Assembly: GCA_964593455.1 (NCBI GenBank)
Contig: CAZQHK010000019.1
Coordinates: 1 to 64,000 of the forward strand
Reading direction: 5' to 3'
Origin: CAZQHK01 sp964593455
Lineage (GTDB): Bacteria > Muiribacteriota > CAYSPT01
DNA: 64,000 nucleotides
Every line of letters starts with the position of its first letter. Position 1 is the stretch's first letter. Below, piece by piece: positions 8,864-16,581 of the stretch. The notes under the pieces were generated by a model. That model saw only the letters and a list, made by a program, of their open reading frames with translations, ran no database searches and was not told the origin of the DNA. The position numbers were made by a program, and so were the translations under genes.

Positions 8864-9988
8864 TTAATTCTCTATCAACTCCACATTCGCCCGGGGAAGC
8901 ATAAAACGTTCGCCGCTATCGAGTTCCACCTCTAGCACACGGGCCTTTGATTCCGATTCCAGTGGCATCAGTTCTACCGGCAGGGAGACTACTTTTGCCA
9001 GGGAGCCGAAATGAGGCTCCCGGATGATACGCACGGAACCGCCTTCCACTAAGGCACCTTCTTCGTGATCGCGTTTCTCTTCCTGGTACTCTTCGACCTC
9101 CCAGGGGATGATGATCTCCGGCCTGATAACGCCGGCCCTGATCTGGGTAGCACCGTTGATAGAGGCTTTCATCCCGTCATTGGATGCCAAGAGCTCGAAA
9201 GTTTTCGCCGCCATATCGATTTTGCCAAAACCTTCGGTAATGACAAACGAAATTCCCAGTTTCTCGTTGCCGGTGATGGCCACACCTAGATCGTATCCCA
9301 GGAACTCCTTGAGGTCTTTGTCGTCAATACCGGCGGCGATGACACCCATCACCTTGAGATCCAGAGCCCGCCTGATAAGCGGATTGGTGAGCAGCGATCC
9401 CACCACCACGATCTTGCCTTCGCAATCATCGTCCAGGTCATCCGGCTGCAAGATCTGGTCGGGGGAGACGGCGACCACCTTGAGCGGGCCAACTACCTCT
9501 CCGCCGACCCCGAAAATGCCCTGGATGAAGGTCGCCTGCGTCTTGATATTTACTCCTTCTTCCGGTATTACTTCGTCTACGATCCCGTCAATGTAAGCCT
9601 TGACTTCCACCGGTATGGGAGGTTCCCGAAGCACCACCTGGCCGGTGACGCTGGAGACAGCCTCCACGGAGCCGGTAATCGGAGCCGGGCACCGCTGTGT
9701 GAACAGGCCGAAGAAACTGGTGGACATAGCCATGATCTCGCCTTTCTCCACCTTGTCTCCCACCTGTTTCTGCATGGCGCCAACCACCTCGGCGGGTGCC
9801 AGAGACAGCTTGTTCACCACGTTCACCATGAACACCTTGCCGGGAAGATCTGTCCTGGCCACCACATCCTGGGCCTTAACCCTGTCTCCCGCGCTGACCA
9901 GAACTTCACCTTTCAGCGGAAGGCGCCGTTCTTTGTTAATGATTGTCCTCCTGGTTACCTTGAGGCCCGGAGTATACGATTGTCCCAT
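8864..9988 (-). CDS. Barrel-sandwich-hybrid protein of the MutL/DUF6754 operon, unknown function
   Basis: A 374-aa soluble protein with no signal peptide. The N-terminal half contains repeated barrel-sandwich patterns ('LPLKGEVLVSAGDRVKAQDV', 'CPAPITGSVEAVSSVTGQVV'), as in biotinyl/lipoyl carrier folds and RnfC N-termini. No MKM/DKA lysine for cofactor attachment is seen. The middle (about 170-280) looks like an alpha/beta domain ('GKIVVVGSLLTNPLIRRALD'). The C-terminus ends in an SH3-like 'LDSGERFMLPRANVELIEN'. It begins 21 bp after the MutL-type ATPase stop and is the last gene of the operon. I infer it is a soluble subunit working with that ATPase. Confidence 0.7.
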   Translation of the reverse strand: MGQSYTPGLKVTRRTIINKERRLPLKGEVLVSAGDRVKAQDVVARTDLPGKVFMVNVVNKLSLAPAEVVGAMQKQVGDKVEKGEIMAMSTSFFGLFTQRCPAPITGSVEAVSSVTGQVVLREPPIPVEVKAYIDGIVDEVIPEEGVNIKTQATFIQGIFGVGGEVVGPLKVVAVSPDQILQPDDLDDDCEGKIVVVGSLLTNPLIRRALDLKVMGVIAAGIDDKDLKEFLGYDLGVAITGNEKLGISFVITEGFGKIDMAAKTFELLASNDGMKASINGATQIRAGVIRPEIIIPWEVEEYQEEKRDHEEGALVEGGSVRIIREPHFGSLAKVVSLPVELMPLESESKARVLEVELDSGERFMLPRANVELIEN

Positions 9989-10009
9989 TTTGCATCAGCT
10001 CCTTTCCGC

Positions 10010-11854
10010 TTATTTCAATGGATAGGCATTCAGTGCCTTGATCCAACGGGTCAGGCACTCTATCCGCTCGCTCTTGTCGGTAGATATCTCGAACGGCTGA
10101 CGGCCGCGGGCGTCAATGATGATACCCGTGATCCCGCCTGACACCTGGCACCCTACCGCGGTGGCTTTCCCCTGGCCCAGGTCGAAACCCCGGGCGGGTT
10201 TCAGCATGGCCTCAACCTTTTCTTCGCTCGAACACGGAATAACGCGCAGCTCACCGTATTGCATGTCGAAAGTTTCTTCCCGTCCGTCCGGGAAAGTGAG
10301 CGTTCCGCTGATGCATGGTTTGCCGGGTTTGGCATTACCCACCGGAGCAATACAGGTCCCGAGATGGATCAGACAGTCGCGCTCGAACACCTGGGTGGCA
10401 GCGTCCTCGTGCACCTCCGCCAACACCCCAAGCTGCGGCATCATGAAGATCGAGTCCACCGCCAGCTTGGTGACCCCTTCCGGCAGAAAGGAGTCGATGA
10501 GCATCATGGCCGTCTGGTTCCGTCGTGGCGCGTGCGACAATACACCGCCTGAACCGATCAGAATGTCCAGGCCCATCAGGTCCACCAGTGTCTGTCCGGA
10601 GGATTTCTGGCTGAACACGTCGGCGATGGTCCGCTCCTGCTGTACACCTTTTAGCCCTACCGCCAGGGATTTATGCTGATCGAAAGATAGCCTCAGGGCT
10701 TCCCGGGCTACTGCCTGCTCGAACATGAGTTCCTCGAGCAACAGCGGAATAGTAGTGGGCCGGATCATCTTGTTCTTGACCCGGTTCCGAAGGTCGCGTT
10801 CGTTCATGTCGAAGGGCAGCCAGCGCATGACGTTCTCCAGGCCGGCCTCAGCCACCACGTTGGAGATGGAGTAGCTCATCCCCAGGTTGGCGCTCACGGT
10901 GCGGTTGAATATATCTTTGAACACCGAGAACACGTCTGTGGTGGCACCACCGATATCCACGCCCACCACCTGCATGTTTTCCCGCTTCGCGATCCGCTGC
11001 ATGATGTTGCCCACCGCTGCCGGTGTAGGCATGATGGGTACATCGGTCAGCGCCATCAGGCGCGGGTAGCCGGGGGCGTGCTGCATGACATGCTCCAGGA
11101 ACTGGTCCTGGATTTTAAGCCTCGCCGGGAGCAGGTTTTCCCGCTCCAACACCGGCCGCAGATTGTCCGTGACATCAAGGGCGCACTTGGACGCCAACCG
11201 CTCCTTTACGATATCACGGGCCTTGACGTTGCCGGCAAAGATTACCGGCAGTTGGTAGCTGATGCCCAACCGCGGCTTGGGATCTGCGGCGGCCACGATT
11301 TCGGCTAACTCGGTCACGTGCTTGATGGTGCCGCCGTCCACGCCCCCCGACAGGAGGATCATGTCCGGCCGGAGATCCCTGATGCGCTCGATCTGTTCGT
11401 GCGGCAGACGCCCATCATTGGTGGCAATGGTGTCCATGACGATCGCGCCCGCACCCAGGGCCGCCCGGGCCGAGCTTTCCGCGGTCATCGATTTGACCAC
11501 GCCGGCCACCATCATCTGGAGCCCTCCGCCGGCAGACGATGTGGATATGTACACATCCACTCCCTTTTTGCCGTCGTATGGTTTGATGATGATCTCATCG
11601 TTTTCCAGGAGTTGGCGTCCCACCAGCTCCTGGACCTCCGACACCGCGTTGAGAACTCCCTGGGTCACGTCTTCAGCCGGAGCTTCAACGGTAGTGGGAG
11701 CCTCACCCCGTACCACCAGGCGGTACTCACCGTCCACTTTCTCGATCAAGATAGCTTTCGTGGTCGTGGAACCGCAGTCCGTGGCCAGGATGCTCCGGAT
11801 CTCTTCCGGCCGCATAGTTTCGGTACCGGTGTTTCCGGACTTACTTTTTCCCAT
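10010..11854 (-). CDS. MutL/GlmL-type ASKHA ATPase (glutamate mutase L family)
   Basis: 614 aa. The phosphate-1 motif ATDCGSTTTKAIL lies at about residue 24 and the phosphate-2 motif VVGVDIGGATTDVF at about 296. The sequence matches the MutL/GlmL family, whose known members sit beside adenosylcobalamin-dependent glutamate or ornithine mutases and are thought to act as reactivating or assembly factors. It is unrelated to mismatch-repair MutL. No mutase subunit is present in the window; it lies instead in an operon of membrane proteins. A cobalamin link is therefore family knowledge only. I infer that it energises or assembles the membrane complex encoded by the neighbours. Confidence 0.88.
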   Translation of the reverse strand: MGKSKSGNTGTETMRPEEIRSILATDCGSTTTKAILIEKVDGEYRLVVRGEAPTTVEAPAEDVTQGVLNAVSEVQELVGRQLLENDEIIIKPYDGKKGVDVYISTSSAGGGLQMMVAGVVKSMTAESSARAALGAGAIVMDTIATNDGRLPHEQIERIRDLRPDMILLSGGVDGGTIKHVTELAEIVAAADPKPRLGISYQLPVIFAGNVKARDIVKERLASKCALDVTDNLRPVLERENLLPARLKIQDQFLEHVMQHAPGYPRLMALTDVPIMPTPAAVGNIMQRIAKRENMQVVGVDIGGATTDVFSVFKDIFNRTVSANLGMSYSISNVVAEAGLENVMRWLPFDMNERDLRNRVKNKMIRPTTIPLLLEELMFEQAVAREALRLSFDQHKSLAVGLKGVQQERTIADVFSQKSSGQTLVDLMGLDILIGSGGVLSHAPRRNQTAMMLIDSFLPEGVTKLAVDSIFMMPQLGVLAEVHEDAATQVFERDCLIHLGTCIAPVGNAKPGKPCISGTLTFPDGREETFDMQYGELRVIPCSSEEKVEAMLKPARGFDLGQGKATAVGCQVSGGITGIIIDARGRQPFEISTDKSERIECLTRWIKALNAYPLK

Positions 11855-11870
11855 TACATGCCACCCCTTA

Positions 11871-12194
11871 TCATCCGTCTTTATTACCCTCTTCGAGCCC
11901 CTCGATTCGCCGGATCAACCGCTCTATGTTGTCTCGGTCCTCGAGAAGCTTTATTGCCTTGTTATACTCCAGATCGTTGAACACCACTCCGGCCATAGGC
12001 TTGAAAAACACCAGCAGCTGGTTACCCACAAACGAAAGCGGCTTCGACATCTCCAAAAACAAAATGGCCGGAACAGTCATGTGGAACTTGACGACAACTC
12101 GTGCCAGCCGCTCCAGAAGTTCCTGCTCTTCAGCGGAATTATCGGCCAGCGACTCAGTCGTATCCGTCCAGATTTTCTCTCCCGTTTTTGTCAT
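11871..12194 (-). CDS. Small soluble protein of the MutL/DUF6754 operon
   Basis: A 107-aa protein I do not recognise. The ATG at 12194 has AAGGTGG nine nt upstream, inside the preceding gene, which it overlaps by 41 bp; this suggests translational coupling. It is predicted largely helical, with a central hydrophobic stretch ('FHMTVPAILFLEMSKPLSFV') that could be amphipathic or membrane-peripheral, and a charged C-terminal helix 'NIERLIRRIEGLEEGN'. It ends 16 bp before the MutL-type ATPase. Confidence 0.65.
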   Translation of the reverse strand: MTKTGEKIWTDTTESLADNSAEEQELLERLARVVVKFHMTVPAILFLEMSKPLSFVGNQLLVFFKPMAGVVFNDLEYNKAIKLLEDRDNIERLIRRIEGLEEGNKDG

Positions 12195-12618
12195 GTGCCT
12201 GTTCCACCTTTGCTTTGACCAGCTCTATTACCTGCTGTTTCTGTTCTTCTTCGCCTTCAGGGAAAAACACCCGTACCTCGCCCCGCCGTATAAACCTCAG
12301 CGCGCCGGGCGCGCCGATACGAAGCAGGATCCCGGCTCGGCCAACACTGAAGCCGGTAAACTCGCTCCATGAACGTTCGATGATTCCCGATACGGTGCGA
12401 ACTGTCAGTCCATCCGCCGTCAGGCGGTACCGGCTCGGCAGGAAAAACTCCCATAGCGATACCAGCAAGACCAGGGCCGTGAGTACGGCCAGGAGCACTT
12501 CATTGAACACGACGTACACCAATATACAGAGAGCCACCAGGAATATCACGACTCCAGCGGAGGTGCGATAATCCCTCTGGAAGGGATGAAAACACCATTC
12601 TATTTCAGTTTTCTCCAT
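12154..12618 (-). CDS. Small membrane protein with a PH-like cytoplasmic domain
   Basis: 154 aa from the ATG at 12618 (MEKTEIEWCFHPF); a GTG at 12642 in the same frame is less likely. Two adjacent hydrophobic segments (about residues 21-57) precede a beta-rich stretch 'RYRLTADGLTVRTVSGII..SWSEF'. This resembles bacterial PH (YdbT/YcxB-like) domains that follow a membrane hairpin. The C-terminal helix is charged. It starts 36 bp after the upstream membrane gene, as part of the same operon. The family assignment is tentative. Confidence 0.65.
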   Translation of the reverse strand: MEKTEIEWCFHPFQRDYRTSAGVVIFLVALCILVYVVFNEVLLAVLTALVLLVSLWEFFLPSRYRLTADGLTVRTVSGIIERSWSEFTGFSVGRAGILLRIGAPGALRFIRRGEVRVFFPEGEEEQKQQVIELVKAKVEQAHDKNGRENLDGYD

Positions 12619-12654
12619 TGCTTCCGTCACTCTGTACGCCACCGGTCTTTTTAC

Positions 12655-13518
12655 TTAGATCCAGCCCAGCCAATCGCCCATAAGGAACTGCATACGTCCA
12701 ATGAGCAGTGAGATACGAGCCATGACCGTATAGCCGAACGAGGCCCCGAACGAGATCATCAACACCCAGATCCCGAGCTTTGCCCCGCCGCCGAAAATCA
12801 CGCCTTTGTGCTCCATGGAGAAGAAGAAGTAGATCAGAGCGCTTATCACGCCGATGATCAACACCAGGTTTTCGAACGTCTTCATGAAGTTGATGGTCAT
12901 CCTGGTTTTATTTTCTTCTCCCATCCGTTCTGCGACGATGGTTTTCTCTTCCACCGAACTCTTGACCAGTCCGACACCGGATTTCCCTTCTTGCTTTCCG
13001 GAGGTCACACCGCTCAGTTTCCCCGGCTCGGAGGTGATCACCGGAGCAGTTTCCGTAACTACCACCTGTTCCAGCACTACCAGCGGGACCATGGTCGCCT
13101 TCATCTGGGAAACCACGTTAGCCTGCATATAGATGATGATGGATAAACCAGCGGTGGTGCCGACGACAAAAGCCATGGCCCAACGACTAATCCAGGCCGC
13201 GTTGGGAATCAGTCGCATGAGCATGAATACTCCCAATATGCCGGGAATAATCAGCCAGCAATGGCTTATCTTTATCATCTCCCACAAATTAGCCTGAGGG
13301 CCCTGAATGTAAACATAGGCTTTATAGAAACCTTCTGTCAGAGGTTGCCACAGGTTAGGCATCAGCACGTTATGATACTGGTACGCCAGCCAGAAGCCAG
13401 CCGACACTCCCACGAACAGATGCTCGGCGAACTTGTAGACCGGGTTGTCTTTCACCAGGAAGCTCAAGATGGCCAGAGTGAGGAACGCCGCGATCCAAAC
13501 GCCAATTGAAGTTGCCAT
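12655..13518 (-). CDS. Polytopic membrane protein of the MutL/DUF6754 operon
   Basis: 287 aa with about six hydrophobic segments: near residues 5-22, 30-48, 88-108, 112-132, 212-232 and 240-262. A hydrophilic loop rich in Val, Thr, Lys and Glu (about 140-205) separates the last two helices. The start follows AGGAGGAA. The next gene upstream stops 19 bp away. I do not recognise a named family. Its composition and place in the operon suggest an integral subunit of a membrane complex. Confidence 0.7.
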   Translation of the reverse strand: MATSIGVWIAAFLTLAILSFLVKDNPVYKFAEHLFVGVSAGFWLAYQYHNVLMPNLWQPLTEGFYKAYVYIQGPQANLWEMIKISHCWLIIPGILGVFMLMRLIPNAAWISRWAMAFVVGTTAGLSIIIYMQANVVSQMKATMVPLVVLEQVVVTETAPVITSEPGKLSGVTSGKQEGKSGVGLVKSSVEEKTIVAERMGEENKTRMTINFMKTFENLVLIIGVISALIYFFFSMEHKGVIFGGGAKLGIWVLMISFGASFGYTVMARISLLIGRMQFLMGDWLGWI

Positions 13519-13537
13519 TATTTATTCCTCCTCTTAC

Positions 13538-14404
13538 CTAAAGCAATGCGCCGGCGGCACGATCCCGCCGCCGCTGCATGAAATATGTCACATTTGCCAG
13601 AATAATAAAGACGATCAACAACAGGTGAACGATGGACTGGGCGTCCATGCCGGCCATGGCCGGTCCGGGCCGGCCGATAAGATGTTCGTACTCCGCGGCG
13701 CCCTTGAGCGCTCCCAGCAGGCCGACCATCTGACCCGATTGCAAGTACGGATAGAACTCCGGCGCGCTGACGCCGGTGGTCCCGCCGGCTACGGGCACCC
13801 CAAACTGTTCATGGGCAATCATTACCCATTGCTTCAGCCCGGGATCACCGGAGGAGAAACTGAAAACCGCCTTGAAGTCCTGCACCAGCTTTATGTCCTT
13901 CATGATCTCCAGTTGGGCCACCGGCTTGCCGGCTATATTCTTGGGGAAAGTATCGATGAAACCCTGAGGTTCAGCACCCACCCGGTTGATCACTACCATG
14001 CCGCCGGACTTGTAACCCAGGTTGGTGAAGTCACGGCCCCGTTTGAGTTCGATTCCCTTCTCCTGAAATATTTTCTGTGTCGAGGTAAAGGCCTGATCAG
14101 CCATGGGCGCTCCCTGCGGCCACAGGGCGATGACCACCACTTTGAGTTTCTTACTGAAGCAGTGGTACATAAGAGAGGTGCACATGGGATGAACCTCCGG
14201 CTTGGTGGACGGATCATACTCGCACGAGAACAGAACCCGGTCCCCTTCTTCCAATTGCTCGATAAAGTCGTAAACCGCCTGGACTTCCTTGTTAACTTCA
14301 ACCGGGAAACCGATGGGGTTCAGGAGCGGAATGACAACCGCCAGCAGTGTCACCAGAAAGATCCAGCGGCGGTCGAGGTCGAGGATAAAAGTAGATAAAC
14401 TCAT
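13538..14404 (-). CDS. Membrane-anchored protein with large extracytoplasmic domain (MutL/DUF6754 operon)
   Basis: 288 aa. One hydrophobic segment lies near the N-terminus ('WIFLVTLLAVVIPLLNPIGF') and one near the C-terminus ('IVHLLLIVFIILANVTYF'). Between them is a roughly 220-residue alpha/beta domain with Rossmann-like alternation ('LKVVVIALWPQGAPMADQAF', 'KSGGMVVINRVG'). This topology matches the DUF6754 protein two genes upstream. It starts 3 bp after the preceding gene, so translation is probably coupled. Confidence 0.7.
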   Translation of the reverse strand: MSLSTFILDLDRRWIFLVTLLAVVIPLLNPIGFPVEVNKEVQAVYDFIEQLEEGDRVLFSCEYDPSTKPEVHPMCTSLMYHCFSKKLKVVVIALWPQGAPMADQAFTSTQKIFQEKGIELKRGRDFTNLGYKSGGMVVINRVGAEPQGFIDTFPKNIAGKPVAQLEIMKDIKLVQDFKAVFSFSSGDPGLKQWVMIAHEQFGVPVAGGTTGVSAPEFYPYLQSGQMVGLLGALKGAAEYEHLIGRPGPAMAGMDAQSIVHLLLIVFIILANVTYFMQRRRDRAAGALL

Positions 14405-14407
14405 GGC

Positions 14408-15373
14408 TCAGTCCCCCCCCCCGAGATAAGCCCGGTCAACTCCGATAATGATCTTCATTGACGCGGCGATAACACCCAGAGCGGCACCGATCATGATGGC
14501 CCGCTGGCCGGCGGTGTTCAGGAAATTCATGATCCACTCGGCCAACCGCGGTAAGTATGGCGATATGCTCCGTCCGATAGGCACCCGCCCCAGCATGACG
14601 ATAATGGCAGCCACCAGTAACAGTGAAGCCTCGAACGACTTGGCCCGGAAGGCCCGGAAAGCTGCCGAAGCGATGAAAAACGCCAGCAGCGCGAACATAG
14701 TGGATGAAAGCGGTTCGAAGATGTGCTTAAAAATGAAGAAAAATGGATTCGAGTACTTGATGGGAAACGCCATGGTGAGCTGTTCGAAATTGATCGAGTC
14801 CTGTCCCATCAAGTTGCTGATATCCTGCTCGGAAGGCTCAAACAGAAGCGAGGTCAGACAGGATTTCAGCTGTTCCATATCACTCACTACCAGCGCGTTT
14901 TGAGCGGTATCTATGGTGTTCGCCTGGTCTTTCAGGTCGGACACCATCTTCTTGTACACCTCATGGTCCTTGGTTTTCAGGATCTTTTCCAGCCTTGTTT
15001 CCGCTTCATCCCATCGGCCGTCTTCTACGAACACGACAGCTTCGATCATCTCGGCCCGGGTGGCGGGAGTAATTGTGATTGTTTCCGTATAAGTGGAATC
15101 AACGCCGTAAATGATGCCCATGATAGCGGTCACGAACAGCCCCGCCACCAGCAGGACATTGTATCCCCAGCCAGGCGCCTGCCGGGATATCTTCTCACCG
15201 TTCACCTTGAGGAGACTTCCCATACCGAGGATAATGGAGAACGAAGCAATGATGATAAACCAGTTCTGAAATTCGTCCTGCAACATACCGAATGGCTTGT
15301 GCGGAACGAAGAAGCTGATAATCATGGCAATGCCGACGATAAAAGTAATAGTTAACGGAATTTCTCTTTTCAC
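14408..15373 (-). CDS. Polytopic membrane protein with periplasmic helical domain (MutL/DUF6754 operon)
   Basis: 321 aa from a GTG at 15373, preceded by GGGGGTGA. Three N-terminal membrane segments (about 7-24, 37-57, 70-92) are followed by a charged, probably helical domain of about 110 residues ('RWDEAETRLEKILKTKDHEV', TPR-like in feel). Three or four C-terminal membrane segments follow. No known family recognised. It lies 13 bp after the DUF6754 gene. Confidence 0.7.
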   Translation of the reverse strand: MKREIPLTITFIVGIAMIISFFVPHKPFGMLQDEFQNWFIIIASFSIILGMGSLLKVNGEKISRQAPGWGYNVLLVAGLFVTAIMGIIYGVDSTYTETITITPATRAEMIEAVVFVEDGRWDEAETRLEKILKTKDHEVYKKMVSDLKDQANTIDTAQNALVVSDMEQLKSCLTSLLFEPSEQDISNLMGQDSINFEQLTMAFPIKYSNPFFFIFKHIFEPLSSTMFALLAFFIASAAFRAFRAKSFEASLLLVAAIIVMLGRVPIGRSISPYLPRLAEWIMNFLNTAGQRAIMIGAALGVIAASMKIIIGVDRAYLGGGD

Positions 15374-15386
15374 AGCTTCTCACCCC

Positions 15387-16343
15387 CTAGCCCGTCTTGA
15401 AGAAATCGGCGAACCACGTGATTTTGAAGATCGCCAGAATAGAACCAAAAAGAATAGATATGATGATCAGAGCCTTACCCACGTCTTGCCCCTTCAAACC
15501 ACCCAGATGCATTGGATCGCGGGAGAAGTAGGCGCCAGCGGCAAACAATTCCTCGCCAATGAGCGTGTAATCGCAAGCGGTAATGAAGAACGGCAGCTGG
15601 CTGGGCATGGCCGTGCCAGCGACCTGGATGGCGCCGGCGTTGTGGCCGGTCTCCGCCAGGATGAGCGACTCGGCGTAGAAGCAGCCCATGTAGAAGTTGG
15701 CCGCCGGCTGCTCGCGCATCATGATACCGTCGACGCCGGCCACGAAACCGAACTGGTCGTCGGTCAGGTAGCGGATATTGTCCGAGTTGAAAGCATCGGG
15801 GCGACCGGCCGCCATGTATGATTCTTTCACCACTTCCTGGGAGCAACTCATAACCAGTGACCGAGAGGTGGGGACCAGAATCGGCGTGTCGTACTCAGCA
15901 GTCTTCCTGGCCACGTGAGACAGTATGGATATCCCCGCCAGTGTCTGGATATCATCCATGTCCATGATGCCGGATATATATAGCACCGGCCGCCCCATTT
16001 CAGTAGCTCGGCCCACGGCGTCGTCGAGTGCCGAAAGGCCGGCAATGGGACGAATGAAAAGCTCCTTACCCGACCGGGCGGCCATGATAAAGTAGAGCAC
16101 CGCACCGGACAGCACAAGCATGGCCACGAGCATGTTGATCCGCTTCGTATCAAACCAGAGTTCCGATCTCGGCTTGGCCTTCTCGATGACCTCTTCCCCG
16201 CCTTCGTCTGCTTGAGCCGGGCTGACTGCAAACGGCGCTACCTGAAAAAACAGGCCGCCGATTACCATCACCGCCAGGATGCAGAGCAGAATACGCCGGC
16301 GAGAGGAAGCCATGTTCGAACCAGAAAAGATTCCCTCAATCAA
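15387..16343 (-). CDS. DUF6754-type membrane protein, first gene of the MutL operon
   Basis: 318 aa from a TTG at 16343 with GGAGGG eight nt upstream; an ATG at 16313 is the alternative. A cleavable-looking signal (about 18-45, ending 'SPAQADEGG') is followed by a membrane segment (about 70-90). A roughly 190-residue alpha/beta domain comes next ('MGRPVLYISGIMDMDDIQTL', 'YDTPILVPTSRSLVMS'), and a C-terminal membrane segment (about 288-312). I recall this layout as DUF6754, a domain without assigned function; the assignment is from memory of the family pattern. It heads a run of eight same-strand genes with gaps under 40 bp or overlaps. Confidence 0.7.
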   Translation of the reverse strand: MIEGIFSGSNMASSRRRILLCILAVMVIGGLFFQVAPFAVSPAQADEGGEEVIEKAKPRSELWFDTKRINMLVAMLVLSGAVLYFIMAARSGKELFIRPIAGLSALDDAVGRATEMGRPVLYISGIMDMDDIQTLAGISILSHVARKTAEYDTPILVPTSRSLVMSCSQEVVKESYMAAGRPDAFNSDNIRYLTDDQFGFVAGVDGIMMREQPAANFYMGCFYAESLILAETGHNAGAIQVAGTAMPSQLPFFITACDYTLIGEELFAAGAYFSRDPMHLGGLKGQDVGKALIIISILFGSILAIFKITWFADFFKTG

Positions 16344-16561
16344 GTGGCGATCCCTCCTTCTATTTGGGATAGCATATCAGCTACAAGACACACTTGTCCC
16401 TATATTTAGAATGATTTCGAAAAATGCTATCATAGTACTTATATAAAAAGCAAATGAGATTGGATAGTGGATTCTTCTCTTCAACTGCAGGCCTATTAAC
16501 ACTCTGCCAATACGCAGATAAATAACCTGAAAAATGTATTTGGCTTCGTCTCAAGGCAACG

Positions 16562-16578
16562 AAAACAGCCTCAGGCTG
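16562..16578 (-). terminator. Possible intrinsic terminator after clpB
   Basis: On the minus strand, just past the clpB stop, CAGCC-TGA-GGCTG is followed by TTTT. The stem is only 5 bp, so it is weak. The remaining ~190 bp up to the DUF6754 gene are AT-rich and presumably carry that operon's promoter. Confidence 0.35.
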
Positions 16579-16581
16579 CTG

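Noticed and set aside
10010..11854. DNA mismatch-repair MutL
   Set aside because: The motifs are of the ASKHA ATPase fold (glutamate mutase L family), not the GHKL fold of mismatch-repair MutL.
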